This document shows, piece after piece, positions 25,688 to 33,979 of a stretch of 64,000 nucleotides of DNA. A program made the position numbers and the translations under genes. The notes beneath the pieces are model-generated. The model searched no databases. It was not told the origin of the DNA and was given only the letters and a program-made list of their open reading frames with translations. This DNA comes from Collinsella sp. (GTDB taxonomy: Bacteria; Actinomycetota; Coriobacteriia; Coriobacteriales; Coriobacteriaceae). Positions within the stretch are counted from its first letter, which is position 1. Every line of letters begins with the position of its first letter. Location of the stretch: the NCBI GenBank assembly GCA_019419505.1, contig DXZS01000003.1, positions 36,177-100,176 on the forward strand, in the 5' to 3' direction.

Positions 25688-26586
25688 CAGCCAAACCTCT
25701 TCTCATCAATCGCGTGCAACGCGCAAGGCAGCACCATCCAGGCAGCGTACACGACATAGCCCGGCCACGGCGCCGGCACCGAGAGCTGCGGATAAAACGA
25801 ATACTGCGTCGTCGCGGTCCACGCCACCGCCACCGCGGCAGCACCAAACAGCGCAAGCCCAACCAGCGCGGCAACGTCGCTGCGCCCCAGCCGATACCGC
25901 GCATACGTCGTACGACGCGTCGCGGCGCCCCACCCGCGCGAGCGCATCGCGTCCGCGCGCTCCAACGAATCTTCCATGCCCCAGCCCATCAATGCACTCG
26001 ATGCCCGCAGGCGCGAGCGCACGGGGTCAGCCGGCGCGCGTCCCGGTACATCAATCGCATCCTGCACCGCCAGCACCGTGCGGCCGCGGCGCAAAAACTG
26101 TGGGATAAGCCGCATGCACATCGAGATCATGAGCGCGATCACCGGTGCGGCGTTACCCAAAAGCGCGAGCACCTTGTCGTATTCGAGCATCGACGCCGCG
26201 GCCTCAAACCACAGCACGCTCGCCACAAACAGCCCGCCCATGCACAGGCCGTATACCATGCTCTCCAGATACACCGCGCGCATGCCAATACGGAACAGCT
26301 CCGTCGAGCCCGAGGCACTAAACAGTGGATTGACCAGCGCGATAATCAAAATCACCGGCAGCTGCCAGCGAAGTGCGCCCAGCGTGCGGGCAGCCCCACG
26401 CGTCGCAAATCCATACGCCAACCCGCCCGCAAGTGACAGCGCAATCAGCACCGGTTGCATCGAGAACATGGTGAGCCCCAACGTCAGCACCATGTAGAGT
26501 GCCGGCACCGCCGGATGCGACATCGAGAATGCCGCGACGGGCTCGTTGCCCGATTCCTCTCGCATGATATCCACGGGCACCCTCAT
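25687..26586 (-). CDS. ecfT: EcfT-type transmembrane energy-coupling protein
   Basis: About 299 residues with five to six hydrophobic helices and a cytosolic coupling region containing MCMRLIPQFLRRGRTVLAVQDA and the second Ala-Arg-Gly-type motif DAMRSRGWG, the two helices that grip the EcfA ATPases. It connects ATP hydrolysis to the S component. Start is uncertain: TTG 26598, ATG 26586 and GTG 26580 are all in frame, and GAGGGG best suits the last two. It is the first gene of the unit and divergent from glmU. The 184 bp between them show no recognisable riboswitch. Confidence 0.88.
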   Translation of the reverse strand: MRVPVDIMREESGNEPVAAFSMSHPAVPALYMVLTLGLTMFSMQPVLIALSLAGGLAYGFATRGAARTLGALRWQLPVILIIALVNPLFSASGSTELFRIGMRAVYLESMVYGLCMGGLFVASVLWFEAAASMLEYDKVLALLGNAAPVIALMISMCMRLIPQFLRRGRTVLAVQDAIDVPGRAPADPVRSRLRASSALMGWGMEDSLERADAMRSRGWGAATRRTTYARYRLGRSDVAALVGLALFGAAAVAVAWTATTQYSFYPQLSVPAPWPGYVVYAAWMVLPCALHAIDEKRFG

Positions 26587-26770
26587 CCCCTCGCTCAAAC
26601 GTCAACGCCGCAGCGCCTCCGCCATACACAACCAGCGCAAACGCCGCACCGCCGGCCCAAGCATCAGCTGCCGCAAACCAATCGTTACGCGCTCATCATA
26701 TGCCTGCGGTATCATATTGCGCCGTGTATCGTTTCCAAACACACGTCTCTATAACGTAACAGGAGATCAC

Positions 26771-28183
26771 ATGGACGCAACCGCAATTATCCTCGCTGCC
26801 GGCGAGGGCACCCGCATGAAGTCGAACCACTGCAAGGTTTCGCACAAGATCCTGGGTAAGCCCATGGTCCAGTGGATCGTCGACGCTACCATCAAGGCCG
26901 GCTGCAGCCGCGTCGTGGTTGTCATCGGCAGCCACGCCGACGAGATGCGCGCCCTCATCGATGGCGCCTACGCCAACAGTGCCACCAAGGTCGAGTGCGT
27001 CGAGCAGACCGAGCGTCTGGGCACCGGTCACGCCGTGAAGGTCGCGCTCGAGGCCTGTGGCATCACGCAAGGCCCCGTCGTGGTGCTCAACGGCGACCTG
27101 CCGCTCATCACCGCCGACACCGTCGCCAAGTTCGCACAGACCGTCGCCACCGGCGAGCTCGCCTGCACCGTCATGACCATGACCCCGCCCGATCCTTTTG
27201 GCTACGGCCGCATCAAGCTGGGCGCCGATGGTCAGATCGAGCGCATCATCGAGCAGAAGGACTGCACGCCCGAGCAGGCCGCCGAGCTACTCGAGTGCAA
27301 CGCCGGCTGCTACGCCTTCGACGGCGCGCAGCTCGCCGCCCACATTAACGAGATCGGCAACGACAACGCGCAGTCCGAGTACTACCTGCCCGACATGCTC
27401 GAAATCCTCAAGGGTCACGGCCAGGCAGTCTCCATCTTTCACTGCGACGACTACCGTGATGGCCTGGGCGTCAACAGCCGCATCCAGCTCGCGCAGCTCA
27501 CTGCCATCGCTCGCGACCGCATCAACGAGCACTGGATGGCCGAGGGCGTCACCTTCATCGACCCCACGCAGGCCTGGATCGGCCCCGATGCCGTTATCGG
27601 CCGCGATACCGTCGTGTGGCCGCAGACGCACCTGATCGGCCACGTCACCGTGGGCGAGGAGTGCCAGCTCGGTCCCAACAGCCGCCTCACCGACACCACC
27701 GTCGGCAGCGGCTGCGTCATCGACGAGACCATCGCCATCGACGCCGTCATCGAGAACGGCGTCGACTGCGGCCCGCGCGCCTACCTGCGCCCGGGCACTC
27801 ACATGCTCGACGGCTCCAAAGCCGGCACGCACGTGGAGATCAAGAAGTCCACGATCGGCGAGGGCTCCAAGGTGCCGCACCTGTCCTACATCGGCGACAC
27901 CACCATGGGCCCCGGCGTCAACGTGGGCGCGGGCTCCATCACCTGCAACTACGACGGCGTCCACAAGCACAAGACCGTCATCGGCAAGGATGCCTTCATC
28001 GGCTCCGACACCATGATGGTCGCGCCCGCCCAGATCGGCGACGGTGCACTCGTGGCCGCCGGCTCCGTCATCACCGAGCCGGTCCCGGCCGACGCACTTG
28101 GTCTGGGCCGCGCCCGTCAGGTAAATATTGAGGGCTGGGCCGCCGATTACCGCCGCCGCCTGCACGAGGACGACGAGGTATAA
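26771..28183 (+). CDS. glmU: Bifunctional UDP-GlcNAc pyrophosphorylase / GlcN-1-P acetyltransferase
   Basis: A 470-residue GlmU. ATG 26771 follows AGGAGATCAC. The N-terminal uridylyltransferase shows LAAGEGTRMKS at residues 7-17, GTGHAVK near 83 and NGDLPLI near 107. The C-terminal left-handed helix carries hexapeptide turns (IGPDAVIGRDTVV, LGPNSRL) and ends with the acetyltransferase GAGSITCNYDG and IGSDTMMVAP. It makes UDP-N-acetylglucosamine for peptidoglycan. A second copy of the prs context follows: the glmU-prs-pth order is common in Gram-positive bacteria. Confidence 0.97.
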   Translation: MDATAIILAAGEGTRMKSNHCKVSHKILGKPMVQWIVDATIKAGCSRVVVVIGSHADEMRALIDGAYANSATKVECVEQTERLGTGHAVKVALEACGITQGPVVVLNGDLPLITADTVAKFAQTVATGELACTVMTMTPPDPFGYGRIKLGADGQIERIIEQKDCTPEQAAELLECNAGCYAFDGAQLAAHINEIGNDNAQSEYYLPDMLEILKGHGQAVSIFHCDDYRDGLGVNSRIQLAQLTAIARDRINEHWMAEGVTFIDPTQAWIGPDAVIGRDTVVWPQTHLIGHVTVGEECQLGPNSRLTDTTVGSGCVIDETIAIDAVIENGVDCGPRAYLRPGTHMLDGSKAGTHVEIKKSTIGEGSKVPHLSYIGDTTMGPGVNVGAGSITCNYDGVHKHKTVIGKDAFIGSDTMMVAPAQIGDGALVAAGSVITEPVPADALGLGRARQVNIEGWAADYRRRLHEDDEV

Positions 28184-28200
28184 CGTTTTACCAAGCACAA

Positions 28201-28231
28201 AAGGAGCTGCTCCATGGGGGCGGCTCCTTTT
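28201..28231 (+). terminator. Rho-independent terminator of glmU
   Basis: AAAGGAGC / GCTCCTTT stem followed by a T-run at 28229-28233, 17 bp after the stop. Confidence 0.8.
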
Positions 28232-28375
28232 TCTATCGTGACCTGCGCAACCGGATGAGTGGTCGGTTCGTGTCCGTTGACGGTAAAGACGTTATCAAGA
28301 CCCGATAAGCCCCGTCGCGCGGTTACAATGCAAAAAGGCATCTATATGGCATTCGATGTATAAAGGAGAAGGGTA

Positions 28376-29362
28376 ATGCCGATTAATGATCCCGAGAAGT
28401 CGGAGAATATGCGCAAGTCCATCCGCGTGTATTCCGGTTCCTCCAACCGTCCCCTCGCTCAGAAGATTGCTGAGTACCTTGGGGTCGAGCTTTCGGGCCT
28501 TACGCTAAAGCAGTTCGCCAACGGTGAGATTTACGCCCGCTACGACGAGACCGTCCGCGGCGCCGACGTCTTCCTGATTCAGTCCGTGGCCGGCGGCAAC
28601 GTCAACGACATGCTCATGGAGCTGCTCATCGCCACCGACGCTGCCAAGCGCGCATCTGCCCGCTCCATCACCGCCGTCATCACCCACTACGGCTATGCCC
28701 GCCAGGACCGCAAGGCCGGCCCGCGCGAGCCCATCACCGCCCGCCTCGTCGCCAACCTGCTCGAGCGCGCCGGTGTCAACCGCATCATCACCCTCGACCT
28801 GCACCAGGGTCAGATCCAGGGCTTCTTCGATATCCCGGTTAACCACCTGTCCGCGCTGCCGCTGTTTGGCCAGTACTACAACGACATGCACTTCGACACC
28901 GACAACCTGGTTGTCGTCTCCCCCGATGTGGGCCGCGCCAAGGCCGCCAAGAAGCTGTCCGACATGCTCGGCTGCGACCTGGCCATCGCCCACAAGGGCC
29001 GTCCGCGCCACAACGCCGCCGAGGTCATGGGCATCATCGGTGACATCAAGGGCAAGACCTGCATCATCAACGACGACATGATCGACACCGCAGGCACCCT
29101 GTGCGCCAACGTCAAGGAGCTCAAGGCCATGGGCGCCGGCGACATCTACGTGTGCGCCACCCACGGCATCTTCTCCGGCCCGGCCATCGAGCGCCTGAAC
29201 GACGCCCCCATCGTCGAGTGCGTCGTCACCGACGCCATCCCCGTCGAGGTCGGCGGCAAGATCAAGACTATCTCGGTCGCCGAGGAGTTCGCTCAGGCCA
29301 TTTCCGCCGTTTACCACGAGGAGCCCGTCTCCACGCTCGTCGGCGGCGACTTCGCGCTGTAA
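28376..29362 (+). CDS. prs: Ribose-phosphate pyrophosphokinase (PRPP synthetase)
   Basis: A 328-residue class I PRPP synthetase making 5-phosphoribosyl diphosphate for purine, pyrimidine, His and NAD synthesis. Motifs: FANGEIYARYDETVRG near residue 47, the His-bearing DLHQGQIQGFFDIP near 141, VVVSPDVGRAKAAKKL near 178 and the PRPP loop IINDDMIDTAGT near 228. AAAGGAGAAGGGT precedes the ATG. The first 11 residues extend beyond many homologues. It would feed the purine genes located further right in this window. Confidence 0.97.
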   Translation: MPINDPEKSENMRKSIRVYSGSSNRPLAQKIAEYLGVELSGLTLKQFANGEIYARYDETVRGADVFLIQSVAGGNVNDMLMELLIATDAAKRASARSITAVITHYGYARQDRKAGPREPITARLVANLLERAGVNRIITLDLHQGQIQGFFDIPVNHLSALPLFGQYYNDMHFDTDNLVVVSPDVGRAKAAKKLSDMLGCDLAIAHKGRPRHNAAEVMGIIGDIKGKTCIINDDMIDTAGTLCANVKELKAMGAGDIYVCATHGIFSGPAIERLNDAPIVECVVTDAIPVEVGGKIKTISVAEEFAQAISAVYHEEPVSTLVGGDFAL

Positions 29363-29390
29363 TCGCATCGTCCTTGCAACCCGGCGCTTC

Positions 29391-29468
29391 GCCGTCGGAA
29401 CAGAAGAAACCCCCGCGCTCCCCCTTGCTTCGCAAAGGTCGCGCGGGGGTTTCTTCTGTTCCGACGGC
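29391..29468 (+). terminator. Very long perfect hairpin after prs
   Basis: Twenty-eight uninterrupted base pairs (29391-29418 with 29441-29468; the stem includes GAACAGAAGAAACCCCCGCG) around a 22-nt loop, 28 bp after the stop. This is far longer than a normal terminator. There is no T-run after the outer stem, but the inner GCGGGGGTTTCTTCT half could serve as a terminator on the plus strand. Confidence 0.7.
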
Positions 29469-29587
29469 TCGCTCTGCCGCGGCCGCGCTTTTGTCTGGTG
29501 GGATTTCGCTGAAACGAAGTCTCGCCTTCGGCGGGCGTGGTAGCCTTTGTCGTTGATTAAACTTTTATGTGTAACGGAAGGACAAAT

Positions 29588-30217
29588 ATGGCAGCTGCAC
29601 AGCCGCTTAAGATTCGCATGGTTGCCGGACTTGGCAATCCGGGCGAGGAATATGCCGAGACCCGCCACAACGCCGGCTTTAAGGCGATCGATGAGCTGGC
29701 CCGTCAGGCCGGCGTCACGTACTGGAAAAACCAGGCCGGCGCCGAGGTCGCGCTCATCAATATCAACGATGCCGAGGAAGAGGGCGGCAAGCGCCAGATT
29801 GTGCTGGTCAAGCCGCAGTCATACATGAACACCTCGGGCGGCCCCATCTCCAAGCTCTGCCGCGAGTACAAAATCAAGGCCGAGGAGCTGCTCGTAATCC
29901 ACGACGAGCTCGATATTCCCGCCGGCGATGTGCGTGTTAAGGTGGGCGGCGGCCACGCCGGCCACAACGGCCTGCGCTCCATCATCGACAAGATGGGCAG
30001 CCGCGACTTCAGCCGCATCCGCACCGGTATCGGCAACCCTCCCGGCAAGATGGCTGTCGCCGACTACGTGCTCAAGCAGCTGCGCGCCCGCGAGGCCGAG
30101 GACTTCCAGGACACCTGCGCCCGCGCCGCAGACGCCGCCGGCCTGGCAATCGTGCACGGCGTGATCTATGCCCGCGACCACGTCAACGGCTCCGCCTCCG
30201 CCAACGGCAAGCACTAA
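29588..30217 (+). CDS. pth: Peptidyl-tRNA hydrolase
   Basis: A 209-residue Pth recycling peptidyl-tRNAs. Start 29588 follows GGAAGGACAAAT; an upstream ATG at 29567 lies before that site. Motifs: GLGNPGEEYAETRHNAGF with the catalytic His near residue 27, KPQSYMNTSGG near 77, HDELDIPAG near 101, and GGHAGHNGLRSI near 118. The C-terminus is extended by about 10 Ser/Ala/Asn residues. Its stop codon TAA is the first triplet of the repeat at 30215-30257. Confidence 0.97.
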   Translation: MAAAQPLKIRMVAGLGNPGEEYAETRHNAGFKAIDELARQAGVTYWKNQAGAEVALININDAEEEGGKRQIVLVKPQSYMNTSGGPISKLCREYKIKAEELLVIHDELDIPAGDVRVKVGGGHAGHNGLRSIIDKMGSRDFSRIRTGIGNPPGKMAVADYVLKQLRAREAEDFQDTCARAADAAGLAIVHGVIYARDHVNGSASANGKH

Positions 30218-30257
30218 AACCTACCATTTAGGGACAGGTTTATTTCGGCAGGTTTTA
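30215..30257 (+). repeat. TAAAACCTRCC...GGCAGGTTTTA repeat, copy 1 (contains the pth stop codon)
   Basis: TAAAACCTACC and GGCAGGTTTTA pair around a shared middle GGGACAGGTTTATTT. The pth stop is its first three bases. The same unit occurs at 30380-30417 (inverted) and at 41879-41922 (minus strand, containing the purF stop). Confidence 0.88.
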
Positions 30258-30323
30258 TCTGCGTAAACGCCGCAGTCGGCACATCGCAATAAACACGCTG
30301 CCACCATACATGCATAACGCCCC

Positions 30324-30365
30324 AAAGGGGGCCGGCCTCACCGATGCGCGAGGCCGGCCCCCTTT
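30324..30365 (+). terminator. Central 16-bp hairpin 3' of pth
   Basis: AAAGGGGGCCGGCCTC / GAGGCCGGCCCCCTTT perfect stem with a 10-nt loop, then GCCGTTTTGCC. It is the probable pth terminator, enclosed by the two repeat copies. Confidence 0.7.
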
Positions 30366-30379
30366 GCCGTTTTGCCTGA

Positions 30380-30417
30380 TAAAACCTGCCAAAATAAACC
30401 TCTCCCCCTTTGGTAGG
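30380..30417 (-). repeat. TAAAACCTRCC repeat, copy 2 (inverted)
   Basis: Read on the minus strand it begins CCTACCAAAGGGGGAGAGG and continues TTTATTTTGGCAGGTTTTA, matching copy 1 over nearly its full length in opposite orientation. Confidence 0.8.
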
Positions 30418-30480
30418 CCGAAGTGGATAAACCCTTTTCCCGACCGCCGAAGACACACGTAAGCGACATGTCCATGAGGG

Positions 30481-30486
30481 TATAAT
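30481..30486 (+). promoter_or_regulatory. Perfect TATAAT -10 box upstream of nfnAB
   Basis: TATAAT lies 106 bp before the nfnA start. No good -35 at 17 bp (CGTAAG), so the promoter may need an activator or be weak. Confidence 0.45.
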
Positions 30487-30591
30487 TTGCACCGTATGTC
30501 TGCACAACGCCTGTGCGCGTACGGTTTTATTCGGGCTACCGTCCATTTCCGTGGAGGCACGGTTCGGCGGCCCTAACAAGAGAGGGGTTCT

Positions 30592-31431
30592 ATGTATAAG
30601 ATCCTGGAGAAGACGCAGTTCTCGGAGAAGGTGTTCAAGTTCCGCATCGAGGCGCCTGCAATCGCCAAGCATGCGCACGCTGGACAGTTCCTCATGGTTC
30701 GCGCCAACGAGACGGGCGAACGTGTCCCGTTTACCCTGGCCGGCTGGAACGGTGACGAGGGCTGGGTCGAGTTCATCTTCATGGTGATCGGCAAGACCAC
30801 CGAGATGCTTTCCACCTACGAGGCCGGCGAGTCGCTGCGCGACGTCGTGGGCCCGCTGGGCGTTCCCACCGAGATGGCTGAGGGCCCCTGCGCCGTCATT
30901 GGCGGCGGCGTCGGCCTGGCAATTGCCTTCCCGGTCGCCAAGCACCTGGTCGAGACCGGCCACGAGGTGCACGCCATCATGGGCGCCCGCACCAAGGACC
31001 TCCTGCTCATGGAGGACCAGTTCCGCGAGCTCCTCGACGAGGACCACATCCACATCACCACTGACGACGGCTCCTATGGCGAGCAGGGCGTTGTCACCGC
31101 TCCGCTGGAGCGCCTGCTGCAGGACAAGGCCGTGAGCCAGGTCTTCTGCGTCGGCCCCGTTCCGATGATGAAGTTCTCGACCCTCACCGCCCAGAAGTAC
31201 GACACCCCCATCACCGCGTCGCTCAACCCCATCATGGTTGACGGCACCGGTATGTGCGGCTGCTGCCGCGTCGAGGTGGGCGGCGTGACCAAGTTCGCTT
31301 GCGTCGACGGCCCCGACTTCGATGCCACCCTGGTCGACTGGGATGACCTTCGTGCCCGCCAGGCCGCTTACCGTTCCGAAGAGGGCGCGTCCCTCAAGGC
31401 CTATGAGGAAAAGAGCTGCGCATGCCACTAG
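30592..31431 (+). CDS. nfnA: NfnA-type ferredoxin:NADP+ oxidoreductase small subunit
   Basis: A 279-residue FAD- and 2Fe-2S-containing subunit of the sulfide-dehydrogenase/dihydroorotate-dehydrogenase electron-transfer family. An FAD-binding barrel (RVPFTLAGW near residue 44) precedes a nucleotide-binding GGGVGLAIAFPVAK near 104. The Cys cluster GTGMCGCCRVEVGG...FACVDGP (about 222-243) provides the [2Fe-2S] ligands. With the next gene it forms NfnAB, which couples NADPH oxidation to NAD+ and ferredoxin reduction or the reverse by flavin bifurcation. GAGAGGGG lies before the ATG. It overlaps nfnB by 10 bp. Confidence 0.92.
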   Translation: MYKILEKTQFSEKVFKFRIEAPAIAKHAHAGQFLMVRANETGERVPFTLAGWNGDEGWVEFIFMVIGKTTEMLSTYEAGESLRDVVGPLGVPTEMAEGPCAVIGGGVGLAIAFPVAKHLVETGHEVHAIMGARTKDLLLMEDQFRELLDEDHIHITTDDGSYGEQGVVTAPLERLLQDKAVSQVFCVGPVPMMKFSTLTAQKYDTPITASLNPIMVDGTGMCGCCRVEVGGVTKFACVDGPDFDATLVDWDDLRARQAAYRSEEGASLKAYEEKSCACH

Positions 31432-32831
31432 TTAACGGTCGTTTCGTTGCCGATATGAAGTCGCCCCGCACCCCCGATAACGAGGAGCCGGCTGCCGAGC
31501 GCGCCTGCGACTTCCGCCCCGTCGACAAGGGCTTCACCGAGGAGATGGCGCTGGCCGAGGCCGAGCGCTGTCTCAACTGCAAGAAGCCGTTCTGTGTTGA
31601 GGGCTGCCCCGTCAACATCAACATTCCCCGCTTTATCGAGCAGATCCGCGCGAAGGACTTTGGCGGCGCTCTCGATACCATCCGCGAGGACTCCATGCTT
31701 CCCGCCATCTGCGGTCGCGTCTGCCCGCAGGAGAACCAGTGCGAGGGCAAGTGCATCCGTGGTAAGAAGTCCGAGCCCGTGGCCATCGGCCAGCTCGAGC
31801 GCTTCCTGGGTGACCGCCCCGAGCTCGCCTCCACGCCCAAGATGGCCCCCAAGAACGGCAAGAAGGTCGCCGTCGTGGGCTCTGGCCCGTCCGGCATCAC
31901 CTGCGCCGGCGAGCTCGCCCGTAACGGCTTTGACGTCACCGTCTTTGAGGCCTTCTTTACCGGCGGCGGCGTGCTGGTCTACGGCATCCCCGAGTTCCGT
32001 CTGCCCAAGGCGGTCGTCAAGCGCGAGATTGACGGCCTGGAGGACATGGGCGTCAAGTTTGAGTACAACTCCGTCGTGGGCAACATGGCCACGGCCGAGG
32101 AGCTGTTCGAGCAGGGCTTCGACGCCATCTACGTGGCGACCGGCGCTGGCCTGCCCAAGTTCCTCAACGTCCCCGGCGAGAACCTGCCCAACGTCTTCTT
32201 CGCCAACGAGTACCTCACCCGCGTGAACCTGATGAAGGCCAACAAGTTCCCCGAGTACGACACCCCCACCAAGCACGGCAAGAACGTCGTCGTCTTTGGT
32301 GGCGGCAACGTGGCTATGGACGCCGTCCGTACCGCCAAGCGCCTGGGCGCCGAGCACGCCATCATCGCCTACCGTCGTACCGAGGACGAGATGCCCTGCC
32401 GTCGCGCCGAGCTGCACCATGCTAAGGCCGAGGGCGTCGAGGTTCTGCCGCTCGTCTCCCCGCTCGAGTTTGTCGCTGGCGAGGACGGCTCCGTGTGCGC
32501 CGTCAAGGTCCAGAAGATGGAGCTCGGCGAGCCCGACGAGTCCGGCCGCCGTCGCCCGGTGCCCATCGAGGGCGCCATCGAGGAGATTCCCTGCGACGTC
32601 GCGATCTCGGCTATCGGCACCAACGCCAACCCCTTCGCAAAGAAGATCGGCGGCAAGATGGAGCTCAACAAGTGGGGCTACATCGTTGCCGACGAGGAGA
32701 CCGGCCAGACCACCGATCCCCGCATCTGGGCCGGCGGCGACATCGTCACCGGTGCCGCTACGGTCATTCTGGCGATGGGCGCCGGCAAGAAGGCCGCCGC
32801 TTCCATCACCAAGAGCCTGCTGGGCGAGTAA
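31422..32831 (+). CDS. nfnB: NfnB-type NADPH-dependent glutamate-synthase-like large subunit
   Basis: A 469-residue protein with N-terminal [4Fe-4S] ligands (AERCLNCKKPFCVEGCPV near residue 47 and CGRVCPQENQCEGKC near 102). FAD-binding GSGPSGITCAGELARNG lies near 146 and NADPH-binding GGGNVAMDAVRTAKRLGA near 290, closing with GGDIVTGAATVILAMGAG near 440. GltD/GltA-like proteins look the same, but the partner directly upstream (nfnA) and the 10-bp overlap argue for NfnAB. It likely balances ferredoxin and pyridine nucleotides with the Ech hydrogenase. Confidence 0.92.
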   Translation: MPLVNGRFVADMKSPRTPDNEEPAAERACDFRPVDKGFTEEMALAEAERCLNCKKPFCVEGCPVNINIPRFIEQIRAKDFGGALDTIREDSMLPAICGRVCPQENQCEGKCIRGKKSEPVAIGQLERFLGDRPELASTPKMAPKNGKKVAVVGSGPSGITCAGELARNGFDVTVFEAFFTGGGVLVYGIPEFRLPKAVVKREIDGLEDMGVKFEYNSVVGNMATAEELFEQGFDAIYVATGAGLPKFLNVPGENLPNVFFANEYLTRVNLMKANKFPEYDTPTKHGKNVVVFGGGNVAMDAVRTAKRLGAEHAIIAYRRTEDEMPCRRAELHHAKAEGVEVLPLVSPLEFVAGEDGSVCAVKVQKMELGEPDESGRRRPVPIEGAIEEIPCDVAISAIGTNANPFAKKIGGKMELNKWGYIVADEETGQTTDPRIWAGGDIVTGAATVILAMGAGKKAAASITKSLLGE

Positions 32832-32860
32832 TCACCTGCAGTGCTAGCCATCAAACGGCA

Positions 32861-32898
32861 AAGTCCCCGTCGAGCACACGCCCGGCGGGGACTTTTTT
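32861..32898 (+). terminator. Rho-independent terminator of nfnAB
   Basis: AAGTCCCCG / CGGGGACTT stem followed by TTTTTT, 30 bp after the stop. Confidence 0.9.
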
Positions 32899-32908
32899 AT
32901 GCCGGCCG

Positions 32909-32952
32909 CCCAAACCACCACGATGGGGCAGGCACCTTTGTGGTGGTTTGGG
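32909..32952. repeat. CACCACAAAGGTGCC hairpin, left copy
   Basis: CCCAAACCACCAC pairs with GTGGTGGTTTGGG around GATGGGGCAGGCACCTTT. Its reverse complement matches the right copy (33243-33284) closely, so the two form an inverted pair around the array. Confidence 0.8.
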
Positions 32953-32970
32953 ACTTGCCCGGTCGTTTTG

Positions 32971-33186
32971 TCTCAATCTGTAACAGCTGGAGTCCGTTGA
33001 GCCCTGCAGTTGTTACAGATTGAGATATTGTGCCGGCCGGCCACGCTGCATCTCAATCTGTAACAGTTAGAGACCAAATATGCCGCCTGGTGTTACAGAT
33101 CAAGACGTTGGGCTGACGGCCGAACGGTTCATCTCAATCTGTAACAGTTAGAGCCATTTTCGCTGGCTTGGTGTTACAGATCGAGA
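32971..33186. repeat. Second alternating half-site array (6 sites, 40-41 bp step)
   Basis: TCTCAATCTGTAACA starts at 32971, 33051 and 33132; TGTTACAGATYRAGA starts at 33011, 33091 and 33172. The steps are 40, 40, 40, 41 and 40 bp, the same register as at 15793-16249, although the spacers differ from those of the first array. All three forward sites are identical. Confidence 0.95.
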
Positions 33187-33242
33187 CTATGCAAAAGCCG
33201 AGGATAGGCACTGCCGCCAAGGCCTTCCCCTCAGCCTAAAAC

Positions 33243-33284
33243 AAAAACCACCACAAAGGTGCCTGTCCCCTTTGTGGTGGTTTT
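33243..33284. repeat. CACCACAAAGGTGCC hairpin, right copy
   Basis: AAAACCACCACAAA / TTTGTGGTGGTTTT 14-bp perfect stem with loop GGTGCCTGTCCCC; it ends 6 bp from the cytidylate-kinase-like stop, so it may also terminate that gene. Confidence 0.8.
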
Positions 33285-33290
33285 GGTCGG

Positions 33291-33914
33291 CTAGCCTTCG
33301 AGCTGCGCCACTTTATAGCGGTAGGCTGCGGCGATGACGTCTTTACAGCCCTCGCGGCCCAACTTGGCGCGGTTGACGACGATGTCCTTGCCGCTCGTCA
33401 TCTTCCACTTTCCGGCGCTGTAGCGCTTGTAGAACGCCTCGCGCGCCTTCTGCTGCTGCTTGACCAGCTTGGCGCCCTTCTTTTTGTTAAGGCCGCGCTT
33501 CTTGCGCACGATCTCGACGCGGTCCTCAAAGGGTGCGGTCACCAACACGGCAATGTGGTTGGGGTTGTTGTGAAGCAGATAATCGGACAGGCGGCCTTCG
33601 ATAATGCAACTCTCGGTCTCGCCCAGGTCCAAAATCACCTGGCTCATCTTTTGGAACAACTTGTCCGAGTACGAGCGCGCGTCGTAGCGGTCGGGCAGAA
33701 ACGCCATGTTCTCCACAGCCAGACGCTCGTCGTAGGCGGCCATCTTATCGAGCGACTCGCCCGCACGCAGCGACGCGCGCACCAGCAGCTCGTTGTCGTA
33801 CAGAGGAATCCCCAACTCGTTGGCGAGGATGCGTCCGATCTCGTGGCCCTCGGCACCAAAGTCGCGCGCGATGGTAATGACCACAGGACTCTTCTTGTTC
33901 TCCAGATCGCTCAT
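33291..33914 (-). CDS. Cytidylate-kinase-like family protein
   Basis: A 207-residue P-loop protein of the cytidylate kinase-like family. The nucleotide site is an unusual ARDFGAEGHEIGRILANEL near residue 16 with the GxxxxG spacing of this family. It also has a Tyr/Asp-bearing PLYDNELLVRAS region, an Arg-rich lid (RKKRGLNKKKGAKL, about 138-151) and a YRYKVAQ C-terminus. It is not the canonical Cmk, which is normally linked to der or aroA. Substrate uncertain: a nucleoside monophosphate or another small acceptor. AAAGGAATCGCG precedes the ATG. Single gene. Confidence 0.85.
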   Translation of the reverse strand: MSDLENKKSPVVITIARDFGAEGHEIGRILANELGIPLYDNELLVRASLRAGESLDKMAAYDERLAVENMAFLPDRYDARSYSDKLFQKMSQVILDLGETESCIIEGRLSDYLLHNNPNHIAVLVTAPFEDRVEIVRKKRGLNKKKGAKLVKQQQKAREAFYKRYSAGKWKMTSGKDIVVNRAKLGREGCKDVIAAAYRYKVAQLEG

Positions 33915-33979
33915 CGCGATTCCTTTCTAACAAATGAGAAAAGGCAATTCCTGATTCCCATTTTGTCACTTACGACCGT

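Larger units (their letters stand above)
30218..30591. other. 374-bp intergenic with nested inverted repeats
   Basis: Contains repeat copies 1 and 2 as outer arms (GGCAGGTTTTATC at 30247-30259 pairs perfectly with GATAAAACCTGCC at 30378-30390), a strong central hairpin, and the promoter region of the nfn operon. No gene is supported. Confidence 0.7.
32832..33290. other. 459-bp convergent intergenic region with a terminator and repeat array
   Basis: Between convergent nfnB and the cytidylate-kinase-like gene. It holds one terminator, two inverted copies of a CACCACAAAGGTGCCTG hairpin and, between them, the second alternating half-site array. No gene. Confidence 0.85.

Noticed and set aside
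26587..26770. Vitamin riboswitch ahead of the ECF operon
   Set aside because: No thiamine, cobalamin, FMN or other riboswitch core was recognised in this divergent 184-bp gap.
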